Source of the DNA: Taeniopygia guttata
Lineage: Eukaryota > Chordata > Aves > Passeriformes > Estrildidae
Direction: 5' to 3'
Assembly (NCBI RefSeq): GCF_048771995.1
Contig: NC_133024.1
Span: 45,980,001 to 46,044,000 of the forward strand
Length of the DNA: 64,000 nt
Shown: in pieces, positions 1 to 12,071 of the stretch
Position numbering within the stretch: position 1 is the stretch's first letter
How the letters are laid out: the number at the start of each line of letters is the position of its first letter
Made by a program: the position numbers and the translations under genes
The notes under the pieces: generated by a model
Database searches by the model: none
What the model was told of the DNA's origin: nothing
What the model saw: the letters and a program-made list of their open reading frames with translations, nothing else

Positions 1-3000
1 TTTGGTTGCTGATCACCAAGTTTTTGCTGTTTCAGTCAGAGAGGCTACTGACCTTCCCTGATTAGACTGTCACCATATTTCTACAGCTTTAAAAAGATTT
101 CAAAATAATTTGTGGACTTATTTGGTGGAGGGAAATTAGTTCTTCCTTCATATTTGTGATGCTTCAGAAGTTCTCATTTTCTTCACTTTCTTAAGAGGCC
201 AAAAGAAAGAAGTAGTCCATGGTTTAGTTCCGTTAACTCAATTCATTTATCTTAGGTGAAGACAGCTGTTGTCTTTGTGTCCACACTTCTAAGGAAAAAA
301 AGTGTATGTTTCTCACCAACTGCTTGCTTACACATGATCATTAGCACAAGATAAAATGTTCATGTGGCTACAGCTGCTGGAATTTCAGTGCATGTGGTTT
401 GGTCATTCATGCTACCAAGAAAATGTTTACCATCTCTTCCAATATATGTCAAAAGCTACAGTCATGCTCTTAGCACTGTGATTTTAACATTGGATAATGT
501 AGAAAATATTTGTTTAAGAAACATGAGCAACTAAATATCATTGCCCAACCAGTTTTCTCTAGAGAAGATAAGACTTGAGCTTCTGGTTAACACCTTCAAA
601 GATGTTACTAACCACCTTGCATTTTACATCTGTGTCTCAAAAGGCAAGAGATCTTGCTTTTATAAATCTAAATATTTCTTCTCCTCCTGAACAGCTGCAA
701 GGAGTTTTTACAGGTACTCACCCCTTCATTGCCCAAGCAGGATCTGTTTGATTTTTGGTCTAGAAGCAGAAAGGACAGGTTGAGCAATTCAGGAGATCCC
801 CCCTCCTGGTTACAGAGAGGAAGAAATAGTGGGAGCATATATAATTATATCACACATAAATGATGTGACGAGTAAACATCCCTTTGGTAAGCAAGCAGTC
901 TTACCTCAGGACTGTAAATTTTTGGTAATTACATTTTTTTAGCTTACTTTTTAGTGTGATTGTGAGAGTCGTCTTTGCTTTCAGATTCCTCTGTTTGCCC
1001 TGCACAGAATGGAATCTTGACCAGGGTTAAAACCTGGATTCAACTCCTGCCAATTTACAGGAACTATAACAACAGATTTTTCAGGAGTTATACATTTGTA
1101 AGGGCTACAGTAATAAACTAATATTTTGTATTCCCTTGCTAGATAAACACTAGAAAGAGCAGAACATGCAGTAAAGGAAGAGCCTGATGATAGGTTAATT
1201 TAGGTACCTCATAAGAGACTTTTGAGAAGTAGCAGCCAGGATGAGATGCATCCATAATCAGGAGCTGGTTGAGAAGATGTGTAAGGCAATCTTCAGGGAC
1301 AAACAGCCTTCACAATTAGATAACCAGCTTCCACAGCACAACTGCAATCTGCTTCAGGGCAGCCTTAACCTCTTTCACTTCTCTATGTTCAGTGTTAAAA
1401 GTAAGACATGCACTTTGAGTGTAACTGTGAACCGTTTGCTTTATGAACCATAGCTCCTTGAACACAAAGTAAAATGAATGGGGAGCTTGGATGTACTGTC
1501 TGCTATTCCAGTGCAACAGTGGTGGACGTGAGCAGGATAGGAAGGAAATGGACTGCAGACAGTGACCATGTCTGCACATTATCTCTAAAGATCTTTCTTG
1601 TCACCATCAGAAAATACATCCTGGGCTATATGAACCACTCTTCCGAGGCTATAGAAAGTCCCTGTGTTCTTGAAACATTTTTGAGAAAAAGAAATCCATA
1701 CCAAGTCAGAACTATCTTGGGTTTTCCTGAAGTAGGTATAGGGGGATTATAGTGACTGCCTGTGTGTCAGCTGCTATCCCCTACAGCCTATCAAGGCTTA
1801 GGTGGCTGCCAGTATCTCGATCTGGATTCCCTTAGAAAATGTGTAGAATAATGAAAAAAAAACCCAAAAAACCAAAATTCATAGAGTGGTGTTAGATCTA
1901 AGAATTTTTTTCCAATGTGAATGGATGTAGCTGACACTGGGCAAAGATGAAAATTCTTCTGCTAAATATGTTAATAAAGTGATTTTCTACAGTGACCTTA
2001 GGGAAGATTTTTCACTAAAATTCTGCTTTTCAAACATTTATGTCAACAAGACATTGCATCTGGTATCCCGCAGGAAGCCCAACACAGATGAGAACACCAA
2101 CCTTATGGATGGTTCTGCAAAGTTAGTAAGTTGGCTACATGATACTAGCAAAAATTCATGCCCAGGAGATCAGCACTGGAACATCCAGAAATGACATAAC
2201 CACTGATACATCAGTATTTAAGGAATAACAAAATACTTCTTCAACCAAGAAACTTCCCGCATCCAATCTAGTGTTTTAATGGCTTTAAATGACCTTTCTG
2301 TTAGCTTCAAAGCCTACTATCTCAAGCCATTCTAACATGCTTGTCTGTAATATCCTTGAGCAAGGAGTTCCACTATTGTACTCTAAATCTAGGTTTTAGC
2401 TGACCAAAGAAGGTAAGATTTATTTCACTCCAAAGACTTGCACACTGATTTTTATAGATGTACTTCAGTACCTTTATAAGTATTGAAGGTACACTGACTG
2501 ATCTGTACTTTGATCTATAATTTCTTGATTGTATTGCAGCATTTTATCTGTAGTATGAACCTTCAGGTGCAGCACAAAGCTAATTCATCTAATTGTGTGC
2601 ATATGTTTCTAGGGCCCCTGCAACAAGCTTCACTGTTTTCTGTAGACATTTATTAGGTTGCTAATATTTTTGTTAAGTCATGGAAAAGAAATATTACCAG
2701 ATGGCTTCCCTTGTCTTTGCAGCTCAAATTCCTGCCACAATTATCAAGAAAGATGCAGGGTACAAAAATCATGACAATGTCTTTTTTTTTGTTGTAAGGC
2801 AAATGTATGAATAGCAGCTGAGTTATACCTTGGGAGTTGCTTCTCATGAGGAGGAAAACATACCTCAGTATTGGGGCATAGTAACTTTAGATTTTTCTAT
2901 CAATGTTTGGTAAAATTTTCAAGTCCTTCTGTAACTTCTTCAGGTTTGTATATTTTCATTTTTTTTATCTAGCACTAAGAGTGTGGTACTCTTTGAAGCT

Positions 3001-4250
3001 TCCTGTAGTCTCTAGCAATGTATAAGGGCTTTCACAGTTTCTGTGTAAGTTATTATTATCAGGAATATTATTATCAGCAGTAGCCTTCCTTCCCACCCCC
3101 CCTAAATCCAGAAAGATTATAATTACATCCTGCTCTGGGAGGGATAGAGAGGACACGCATTATATATAATGTCAAGCATAAACCCAAAATGTACTTAGTG
3201 GCATGAAATACAGATAAGGTTAGATGCACTGGTGGAATCTGGCTGGTTAGGTCATGTTTATAACTCCTTTGCACAGCAGCAAGGAGGATAAACCAGTTTA
3301 TCTGGTCTATTGATTTTTTGTTGCTCTGAATCCTGATACTTTGATTTTTTTGGCTCGAATCTTTATGCTGCAAAAAGGGTGAAACTGATGCTTAGGGCCA
3401 TCTCCCTGGGGGTAATATATGGATCAGGTATGCAGGTTGCTGGCAGAGGATTTTCTAAGGTAAGTCTGCAAAACATGCAGCTACAGGTCTCCGTTTAGGA
3501 AGGGTTTCAAACCCACCTCTCTAATTTTACATGTTAAATGTGGCCTAGAGGAACATCCACCCACACCAAATGGAAAAGCCAAATTTCCTTCCAGTTCCAA
3601 AAACATTATAGACATCTGCCAAATGACATTTCTAATTCTTCCCGTAAAAAATGGAAAGCTAAATAGAAGCATCACCCTTCCAATAAATCCATTCCTAACT
3701 CTTCCTGATTTATTCCAGATACTCTGCATTTTGGTATTAAATAATACCTGGTTTTGTCCTCCTTATGGGGCTTACCTCAGAAAGTATTTTATATAGTTGT
3801 TCCTCCAGAGACTTTTCAAAATGCTCTAGAAATCATAAAGAGGTAAAGTTTGACTTCTGATACATGTGTTCAGTTCCTATTGACTTCACTGGAGAATTTC
3901 AAGCCGGAATAAACCACAGTGTTGGAAATATTTACTTAGGCATGCTAAGGAAAATGAGTAGTTCTGAATAATTTTTAATATTTCCATCAACTACAACAGA
4001 ATTTAAGCACATTAATTTACTTTTTTTAATATAAGAAAGAGAAAAATCATTAAAATATGCTTAAGAAGTCAAAGGAATTGTGAAATGAAGAAAGCCACAA
4101 AAACTTCTTGTCTGGAAGGTCTTTTTAAGAACCAGTTAATCACAACATCTCACAATAAATGTATGATCTCTAAGATGTAATTAAACATAAAGCTATAACT
4201 CATTTTTTACTGTGCTGAGATTGTTGAAAAGCATCCAAATTCATGTTACT
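1..4250. other. AT-rich non-coding sequence, no gene seen
   Basis: I see no coding region, RNA gene or recognisable transposon here. Open frames are all under about 100 codons and have no recognisable domains, which is what chance gives in AT-rich DNA. There are short homopolymer runs only. A few phrases, such as 'attgacttcactgg' near 3880, resemble fragments common in very old amniote repeats, but they are too short to assign. Confidence 0.6.
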
Positions 4251-4256
4251 GTAAAG

Positions 4257-4280
4257 AAAATTGGTCCTAAGACCAATTTT
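4257..4280. repeat. Perfect 10-bp inverted repeat with 4-nt loop
   Basis: AAAATTGGTC (4257-4266) is followed by CTAA and then GACCAATTTT (4271-4280), an exact reverse complement. The flanks (AAAG on the left, TCCTTT on the right) can add further pairs if one base is bulged. It could be the core of a decayed foldback element or chance. No target-site duplication is obvious. Confidence 0.8.
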
Positions 4281-6540
4281 TCCTTTTATATTATAATGAC
4301 ATTCAAAAGGCTTTTTTCAGGTGTCACTGTTGTCCATAATTTTGTTCTGGAAGATTTTTGAAGCCTGACTACCTGGACAAGCACAAGCCTAAGGTCCTCT
4401 GGCTGTGCCCTGACCTGGTCAGACAGAGCCAGATCCTGCCCAAAATCAAGTAATTGCACTCAGGTTGCTCAACCCTGCTGGTTACTTCAAAACACAAGTG
4501 CCATGTGAATGTCTATATGACTTTGGATCAGAGCTGGCTCATGTCTGGCCATTTGAAGAGCAGACAGACAAGCTTGCATCTGTCTGTACCTGTCCCTGCA
4601 GACATACCCTAAAGCTGCTAAATAGCTGATTTTTTTTTTTTTAATGTCACAGTAAACAATGAATATGGAATGTCAAGTAATCATCACAGAGCTGAAATAT
4701 CCTCAACAAAGAAAACAGGTAAAACAATGCAAATAAAATGAGATTTTCTTTCCTCCCACACCCATAAACTGTCATGTAAGTGCAATAGCTGGAATTGATG
4801 TAAACCCTTTTTGAAAAGCTAATTTAGCAGTGTGCAGTCACCTTTAACTTATTCATTATTCTCTTATTTTAATGTTTCTTCTTATTTTCAGAAGAATTTT
4901 GGTATTTCTAAAATCTGATCCAGAAATATTAGCTATTGGTACAGGAATTATGGGAGAACCTGTAAAATGTTCAGTTTTCTTTCATAAAATTAAAGGTCCT
5001 GGTAAACGTTGAATAAGATTCCATATGTTGAAGTTTTAAGTGTTGCATGAATGAGTCTGTTGTCAAAATTTTCCCAAAGTACACTCCAATTAAATTCAGT
5101 AATATGACAACGTAAAATGGCCATTATAGGTCTGAAAAAACATTTACATCTTCAGTAATTAGCGAGAACATCCCTGGTAAAAACAGAAGATGGGTCTATA
5201 ATCTTCACTGGTCGTTTAGAGCAATGTTGTCTAATACTATTTACTTAACTTGTTATCATAAATATTTACAGGTTTATTATTTACTTTTACTTTGCCAGTT
5301 CAGTTTTTTCCTTTTCCATCTTCAAAAGCTGTCTTTTTGAGATTCTACTGGTTACTTTGCTGTTTAAGTACCGATGCAGCCTTCTGCCAAATATTTCAGT
5401 CTGGGAATTCATCCTACATGGCCTGCTACAAGCTGCCACAGTGATGGCTTATTTTTGGGTTTGTGCTTTTGTGGGTGAATATGAGGGACTGATGACCACA
5501 TTTTGTTTGGAAATATTGTAGCAGTAATAAATGGGAGAGGGGTTTATGGAACTCTTCCAGACACCTTTCTCAGGTTTTCTGAGATGCTCTAATAACTTAA
5601 AGGTAAGAGAAAATAGAGACTAAAGCTTTTGCACCTGACTTGGGTCCCTATCCATTCCCCAAATTCAGACAGATCAGACAACTGGTTTAAAGAACTGCTT
5701 GTCCTCAGTGTGATCAAAGAGCCATTCCATTTTGCACTGGCAGCCAGATACTATATTCATAAATAACACATTTTAAAGAAGTCTCTTAAAGCTGTAACTC
5801 TCACCGTGACTTTAGTCATAGGTCTATGCTATAAAACGAAACTTTGTTCTAGCAGGGGACAAACAGGTGGCAGTCAAGTCCAGAGGTGCAGCTGAATTAA
5901 AGGCTTTGCATTAACTGAATGACAAATAACTTTAAACATAGCAGCACTCTACAACTAAACTATCTCCTATTTCAGTGTGAAGCAGTACTATGTCCCCAAA
6001 AGCAGAACAGAACAGGAAGTAGCTACAGGGATTCATGTGTGGATATAAATTTAGAAGATCTGATGAGCCATTTCAAACTTTTCTCCAGCTGCTTTGATGA
6101 CATCATTGATTTCACTACCTACAGTAGCACCATTGTCAGATTAAACAATGACAGTTCTAAAACTATCCTCTCTGCTTTCCTGGCAGATATTCATATGCTG
6201 CATAAGAGGGGAAAATAATCTTCATGTCATATTTTTTTTCTTTTTCTTTTCTTTTTTTTCCTCCCATATAATTCCCTTTTGTCCTTCAGGTCTTAATTGC
6301 AATTCATTATTATTTTTGTGAAGAGCAGCCTTATGAAGGCAAAGAGTTAAAGACGTCACTTTAAATGACAAAAGCTGAACACTTTACCCCACTTTCAGTC
6401 TCTCATCTATTCATCCTTTTCATTGTGAACTTCGCTATTTCAGCTTTCTAAGCTCTTCAACTACCTGCCCCTAATTTGTATTCCTGGGAAGAGGCCTAGG
6501 CTAGTTATTTTGCATTTGTGTGCTAATGGTGCTGAGTTTG
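4281..6540. other. Non-coding; locally GC-richer patch at 4370-4620
   Basis: Most of the stretch is AT-rich and featureless. At about 4370-4620 base composition shifts to GC-richer sequence containing the phrase 'agagccagatcctgccc', which resembles old amniote interspersed repeats. I cannot assign a family. A 99-codon plus-strand frame at 5919-6218 has no recognisable domain or splice context and I do not call it a gene. Confidence 0.5.
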
Positions 6541-6557
6541 CTTCTAAGAGGAGAACA

Positions 6558-6633
6558 GGGAGGGGAGGGCAGGAACCTCCAAAAGGGTTTAAGTGGGAGT
6601 GGGGGTGAAGGTGCAGGAAGGGTTGTTTGGGGG
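6558..6633 (+). other. G-run cluster (weak G-quadruplex potential)
   Basis: Seven runs of three or more G occur in 76 bases: 6558-6560, 6562-6565, 6567-6569, 6585-6587, 6595-6597, 6601-6605 and 6620-6622, with another at 6629-6633. The first three runs are separated by single A residues. The fourth is 15 bases away, so a strict four-run, short-loop motif is not met. Confidence 0.5.
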
Positions 6634-6848
6634 AGAGTCATGCTGAATTTTAACCCTGAATGCTTTCTTATACAATTTCGCACAAAGCCCTCCTGATTAT
6701 ATGGAAAATGACACTCTGTGAAAACTTGCCTGTTCATATACACCTTTTAAACAAATAGGTTAGTCAAATATCTGGAAAGCCTGGGAGACAGTTGGGTCAT
6801 CTTTTTATTAATACATTAAATCATGACATACATTTTCTCAAAGCTTTC

Positions 6849-6868
6849 TTTTTTTTTTTTTTTTTTTT
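6849..6868. repeat. Poly-T tract (T20)
   Basis: Twenty consecutive T. It could be the poly-A tail of a minus-strand retroposon or simple slippage, but no retroposon body is recognisable beside it. Confidence 0.9.
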
Positions 6869-6984
6869 ACATATGCCCTTGAAAATTATGTAATTTATGT
6901 AAACTATGTATAGTATTCTAAAATACATATATTAGTGGAAACATTCTGTATATGTAAATGATAGCAGTGCAACCCTGCTCTGCT

Positions 6985-7480
6985 TTGTTTGATAAAACCC
7001 TTTACTTTCACAGGGTTAATTTTGCCCATGTGCTTAGATGCCGTGTGAGATAAAATACCTTTCATTAGATTAAATAGGCAAACAGAGGCTTTTTGACTTA
7101 TTGACTAGTATTTCAAAGCCTAGCATTTCTTATGCTAATCATTTTTATAACTAATTTAACAGACGTAAAAGAATGTCATTATGAATAATTAGCGATGTTA
7201 GTAATTTAGTTTCTAATTAACCAGGGATGTGGCAGACCACTACAGATGGGAATTCTCATTAGCCATGAGAGGCATGGGCGTTTTGCCGCTTATTATAGAT
7301 TCTGCCTATATTTAAAAATGGTTTGGTTGTTCACAGTTTTTAATGCAAAGCACTTTCACTTCATGCTGCTGGGTTCATCAGCTTGTTGCACTTTGTCACA
7401 CTGTAAACCAGACAACTATGCAAAGCACCTGATGCAACAAAGCGTGTAGGCAGTCATTTTCCATTTCATGAATTATTGCA
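6985..7480. promoter_or_regulatory. Candidate conserved non-coding element / enhancer
   Basis: This 0.5-kb block looks different from its flanks. It has no simple repeats, several CpGs kept in AT-rich DNA (in GCCGTG, GACGTA, TAGCGA, GGGCGT, GCCGCT and AGCGTG), and a high density of homeodomain-type TAAT cores. These include 'aataattagcgatg' near 7183 and 'tctaattaacca' near 7211, plus octamer/POU-like 'tatgctaatca' near 7132 and 'tatgcaaag' near 7418. Retained CpGs with clustered TAAT motifs are typical of vertebrate developmental enhancers. The call is inference from composition; I cannot measure conservation. The short frame at 7246-7449 carries no recognisable protein. Confidence 0.35.
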
Positions 7481-8780
7481 TGACAGTAGTTCTCACCCCA
7501 ACTCCACACCCAAGAGGTGGATTTGCAAAAGGGGCATTTTTCTTTTGCAGGTGTAAGTTGCTTGCAATACAATTAAGCACAGACATATTAGATCTTCAGA
7601 TCTGTGCCCATGATTCATTTTCTGCATAAAAATTAAAGGGAGCCTACCCGCTTATGTCTCCCTGTCTCTCTGAGCTTGTGACATACTTTTACAGAACTAC
7701 TGCAGTCTCTATGACATCTATTCCCCCTGGGTAGGCTTCCACAGGTGTCTGCACAACAGTTCTGGGGTATGAAAAAGGCTGCTCCTTTACACTCTTATAT
7801 ACCCTGTGTTAAATTCCACACACCACTGCTGTTTCTGCACTTATTACTTTTTGTTTTCTTTAGTGACAATTTCCAAAATTATTACTTATTCTAAATGTTC
7901 AAATTCGCATTCAATAAAACCCAATGAAAATACAACCATCTAGAGAAAGGGTTTTCTTCCATTTGAAAAACTTTAATATATGTATTTACATGCATTTTCA
8001 GTTTCTCAGATACTCTAAATAATTTGGAATCAGTACAGTTAAATTGTTTGGAAAAGACACTGAACATTGTTTACAGTAATAATAAGTAATTTTGCAATTT
8101 GTAATTTTGATTAGCATATCAGCAATATGGATGAGCCACTAAACTCTGAGAAGGACAGTCTGCCCCATAATTTATTAGTCTCTGGAAAGCAGGGCAGTGA
8201 CAATTGCATGAGGTACAGCAGCAAATAAATCTGAAGGAGAAAAGCTCCCTCCAAGTTCTGAAATTTGGGTTATAAAGAAATGTCCACACCAATAATGGCA
8301 GACTTTGTCTATAGAACAAAGACATGAACAGTTTTTCAAGAATGGCCCAGTTAAAATGCTGTTAACTGTTTATTCTGAATATACATAACACACCTCCATC
8401 CACCCTTTAAAGTAGTTTAACTAGATTAATTTAAACTGTCCCTTTAGTTAACCACTTCAACTTTCTCCAGTAGGGAGAAATAAAAGTGATTTCAAGTCAG
8501 GTCATTCATTGTTTCTGTCCAAACCTGTTTGTGATTCCCCTCACTTGGGAACAAGTGTGTCCCATTTTAATTCCTGTGTTGGAGTCTGCATCAAAAATAT
8601 TAGAAGGTGTAAATTAAAATGAACTGCTGTTTCAATTCAAGTGGTCACATAGGGAAGAAGTAAAGATGGAGGTTCCTGATATGCTTATTAGTCTACTTAT
8701 GTATATTGTATAGCCAGTTAAAGTTTGCCTAAGATACAATTGAACATACTTAGTCAGATTAGAAAATATTTTTTTCTTTT
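7481..8780. other. Non-coding, nothing recognised
   Basis: AT-rich sequence with no gene, no long repeat and no compositional anomaly that I can support. Confidence 0.55.
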
Positions 8781-8784
8781 CATA

Positions 8785-8892
8785 GCAGAGATTAGAGCAC
8801 TAACCACTGCTATGGAAAATCAGTGTTCAGTGCCTGCTCTACTATAGATATCATAATACAAATGACCTTGGGCAAGTCACTTAGCATACATT
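8785..8892 (+). mobile_element. Old MIR/CORE-type SINE-like fragment
   Basis: The phrase 'gaccttgggcaagtcactta' (about 8863-8882) matches the most conserved part of MIR-type SINEs and related CORE-SINEs. Upstream, 'gagcactaaccactgctatgg' and 'tgcctgctctact' fit the expected order of the tRNA-derived and central parts, loosely. The copy is highly diverged. It may continue at 9265-9400 after a gap. Assignment is from memory of the consensus and family level only. Confidence 0.4.
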
Positions 8893-8919
8893 TGCACTGC
8901 AGTCAGACAACCTAACCTT

Positions 8920-8942
8920 AAAGTTCAGCATTCCTGAACTTT
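8920..8942. repeat. Perfect 9-bp inverted repeat
   Basis: AAAGTTCAG (8920-8928), loop CATTC, CTGAACTTT (8934-8942). A stem of this length is expected a few times in 64 kb by chance. Confidence 0.8.
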
Positions 8943-9264
8943 TTAGCAGCACCACTAGGCCACTGTCAACTGCCACTGTTTTCAAAGAACACTGTGGCCC
9001 CCTATAAAAATTTTAATCAAAAGCACCATTGTGACAACTTTGTTTTATATGGTTCAGCAAACCACTTATTATAAATTAGGAATTGCAGATGGGAATCACT
9101 CCAATGTCATGGCTTCAATGTGGGCTAAATGCTGATTGTCCCAGGCAGATTTGAGCATCCCAGGCTGCTTTGTCTATACTTCCACGAGTGCCTGAGTGCC
9201 TGAGCTGGTCACTGCCACCAAAACTGCCATGCTTGTCCTTGCTCCTGCCACACTTCCCCATGGT

Positions 9265-9400
9265 ACTGAAGACAGGGCCTCAGCTCCTCACCTGTAAAAG
9301 GATCACTCTTCCTTACAGGTAGACTCACAATCTGAACATAAACATGTCAAAAGACTGTGAGGAATGCAGATGCTTAGGGTTAATGCGAGTATTTTATATG
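9265..9400 (+). mobile_element. Possible 3' part of the same MIR/CORE-like SINE
   Basis: 'cctcagctcctcacctgtaa' near 9278 parallels the MIR/L2 phrase of the form CCTCAG-TTTCCTCATCTGTAAAA. The following 'gactgtgaggaatgcagatg' near 9354 parallels the later GTTGTGAGGATTAAATG part. Order and spacing relative to 8785-8892 suggest one old element split by about 370 bases, but divergence is high. Confidence 0.3.
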
Positions 9401-9504
9401 TAGTCTAAAATACAGTAAGTAGTTATCTTCTCAACTTTCCCTAGGAGTCTCTGGGAAGCCTTATTGGCTAGAGGTATGAACAATCTCCTAAAATGAAGGT
9501 GGGA

Positions 9505-9588
9505 TTATTTTATATATATATATATTATAATTATTATTAAATAATAAATAATATATAAATTATGATATACTATATTATATTATATAAG
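9505..9588. repeat. AT-rich simple repeat (TA/TTA)
   Basis: A run of TA dinucleotides passes into ATT/AAT-type repeats with almost no G or C over about 84 bases. Confidence 0.85.
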
Positions 9589-10499
9589 TGTTTAAAATTA
9601 TCTCAGTACTGTTGGTTTAATTAATATCTGATTCGTCTGACCTCTCTTTAGCTTGACTACAACAAAAATTAAAAAAAAAAAAAAGGACCAGACCATTTTA
9701 AAAGAACAGAAGATATTATAAGCGGTTGTGTTATAATGAGCACCCCATGGCCAGCAACTACCTTCACAAATGCTAGAATCTCATAACTTGTTTGGCTTTG
9801 ACCTCAGAATTAATGTGACATATCTGAATGTGTGGAAGCTTCAGTCTTGTCTCTGAAATCTTATGATAATGCACACTTCCAGTTGAAGGGAGTGGGGAAG
9901 GTACCTACCTGCATATCATTTCCAGAGGATATCGAGTAAGGGGTAGCATAAATAAAATTTGTACAAATCCCATATTTGGGGCAATCAGAATACAGTCTGG
10001 TGGTGGTGTTCTTTGATTTAAATCAGTTTCTTCACCCTTAGCTGCAAATTCTTTTCAACAGGACAAGCAATAGTAGACTGCTTTCTTAGGGAAATTTTGC
10101 CTGAATTAGGTTAAAAAATATACATTGCATACTTCATCCTCTTAGGTTACTACTTTTGTTAGAAGTAAACCAACTGCACAGTGTCATGAGCTTTTTCAGG
10201 GGTAAAAACCACCAAAAGAAACCCAAGGAAACCAAACCAGGAGTGACTGAGTCAAGGACTATTTTTCTGTGGGGAAAGAGACCATGAATATTAATGCCTA
10301 CAACTAGATCAGTTGTATCTATAAATTGTATGAGTTTCCATTGATTTCAAGTTCTAGAAGATGAAAGTCTACATAGCTGTCCTACTTTGATTGCTGGGTT
10401 TTTTTCTCTGCATGCTTCTGAATGCTCTTGGAAAAAGAGGAAAGTCTTTCAACTACACCAATCTAGACTTCACTGTGCAATGACTGAAATAGATATTGT
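9589..10499. other. Non-coding, nothing recognised
   Basis: Contains a short A-run near 9670 and AT-rich sequence. No gene or element is supported. Confidence 0.55.
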
Positions 10500-10690
10500 T
10501 TTGTCACTTTTAGGTTATTGCTTAATAGAAAGTTGTCTGAGCTAGTTTCCTAAGATTGGGTGGTGACGTATCTGAACGTCACTTATCCCAATCATGTAAG
10601 CAGGATCTGTATCTTAATAAAAATCCTCTGTGCTGGGTTTGGGTCGTCTCTCCTTTGTGTAATAGACTATCTTCTGATGCATAAAAATGA
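10500..10690 (+). mobile_element. Possible remnant of a retroviral-type LTR
   Basis: Promoter- and polyadenylation-like signals occur in LTR order within 190 bases. There is an ATTGG box (10555-10559) and its inverse CCAAT (10588-10592), two CRE half-sites TGACGT/ACGTCA (10564-10569 and 10576-10581) and an AATAAA signal at 10616-10621. A T-rich, GT-containing stretch ends near 10670. CRE and CCAAT boxes upstream of AATAAA are common in retroviral LTRs. I see no internal viral genes, no second LTR and no clear target-site duplication, so this is at most a solo or fragmentary LTR. The alternative is chance in unrelated non-coding DNA. Confidence 0.25.
10554..10593. repeat. Interrupted inverted repeat enclosing two CRE half-sites
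   Basis: The outer arms GATTGGG (10554-10560) and CCCAATC (10587-10593) are exact complements. So are the inner arms GTGACGT (10563-10569) and ACGTCAC (10576-10582), which flank the loop ATCTGA. The two arm pairs are separated by 2 and 4 unpaired bases. Confidence 0.85.
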
Positions 10691-11956
10691 ATAAGTTAGT
10701 CGTAATTGTACCACCACAAGTTTATTGTAAACTGAAGCCACAATTGCAATCTTGGATGCCACAAAAAAAGTTGCTATAAAAATTTCTAAATAGTTTTCTT
10801 CAGCTGCAATAACATACCATTTTGCATTACCAGATGTTAAAACTCTGTAGATTATCTGACAGCAAATACTATATCAAAGGCAGTTCAAAAGAAAAGTAAA
10901 AATTATTTTCATATTTTTAATCATGACTGCAGATGGGTTAGGATAATCTGTCATAGTTCAGAAGTAGAAAAGAAAAGAAAGAGGCTTGATGTAACTTGGC
11001 TCAGTGGTCTGTTTCAAATATGGTTCACACACAATGGGAAAAACAAACAGGTCTTTGCTTGAGAAAACAGATGCAGCAGGCAAGTGCAAAATCTTACTTT
11101 GCTTGTTTCAAAAGCAAAAAACTAGCTTTTAAACAGAGAGAGACAGATCACTCCAAAAATTCCATGTAAACTTTTATTTTTTTGATATTTTTTTCTGCGC
11201 TTCCCCCTTCCTCTTCCCACATACACCGAATCAACAAACCCAGATGTTCACAAGAATATGTCCCTCGGTATCCCCTCCTATGCCACGCAAGTGCAAGGGG
11301 AGATGCCTTTCTGCAGATGCTCAAGAATTCCTCAGTGCTGATTGTTTTACTGCAAAGTGATGTACAGAGTGCATTTTTTTATTTCTGTATGGGAAAAGCT
11401 TCATGGACTGAACCCACTTCAGAAGCACCAAAGATCTAGAAAATCAAAGATCTAGTGCTTACAAAACCCATGATTTCTGACTGTCAGTTTCAGGTGTGCA
11501 CATCCTGGGTCCTTGTCTTTTTAGCAACACAATGTTCCTTCTTATTTTGGCACAGCACTGAACTAAAGAAGGGGATCTGGAAGACAGAAAAGGGCCTTAT
11601 ACTAATGAAAACTGCAACACATAATTATTATCTTTCTTATTTATGAAATTTACAGGGACTTTCTTATTTATGAAATTTATAGGTGTTTCAGTTTATACCC
11701 ACCTGAGCGTAGTCTTGGTCGTCTGCTTGCCCACTTTTGTCAAATAATTTCATTCACTGACACCTATTTTATTTTCAGCCAGTCTGTGATTTAAATGTGT
11801 GACCACTTGAGTCTGCAGAAAGCACCAGGCTCAAGTTTTCTGCACTGGCGAGTCTTGCGTCACCTTCACCTAGTTTAGTAATGCCTGAATACCTCTTGCA
11901 CCCTTCAACCAGCCTGTGTTGGAGGGGTTTGAAGCAGCAAATTCATTGGGAAAGTA
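10691..11956. other. Non-coding; includes a 27-bp tandem duplication
   Basis: AT-rich sequence without a supported gene. Frames at 11,182-11,439 and 11,455-11,646 are short and unrecognisable. The only internal structure is the duplication at 11,632-11,685. Confidence 0.55.
11632..11685. repeat. Two-copy tandem repeat, 27-bp unit
   Basis: Copies at 11,632-11,658 and 11,659-11,685 share 'ctttcttatttatgaaattt' and differ at a few bases near the end. This fits a recent replication-slippage duplication. Confidence 0.85.
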
Positions 11957-12071
11957 CAAAAAAAAAACCAAACCAAACCAAAAAAAACCAAACACTCTCC
12001 AAGCCAACAAACAAACCAACAGAGCTGAGCTAGGATGGCGAACCAAACTGCCTGGTGTCTGACATTAGGGG

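Noticed and set aside
5990..6230. Possible coding remnant on the minus strand opposite the 5919-6218 frame (short stretch resembling DVIKAAGEKFE)
   Set aside because: Only about 28 codons are open before stops, with no match I could name and no splice context.
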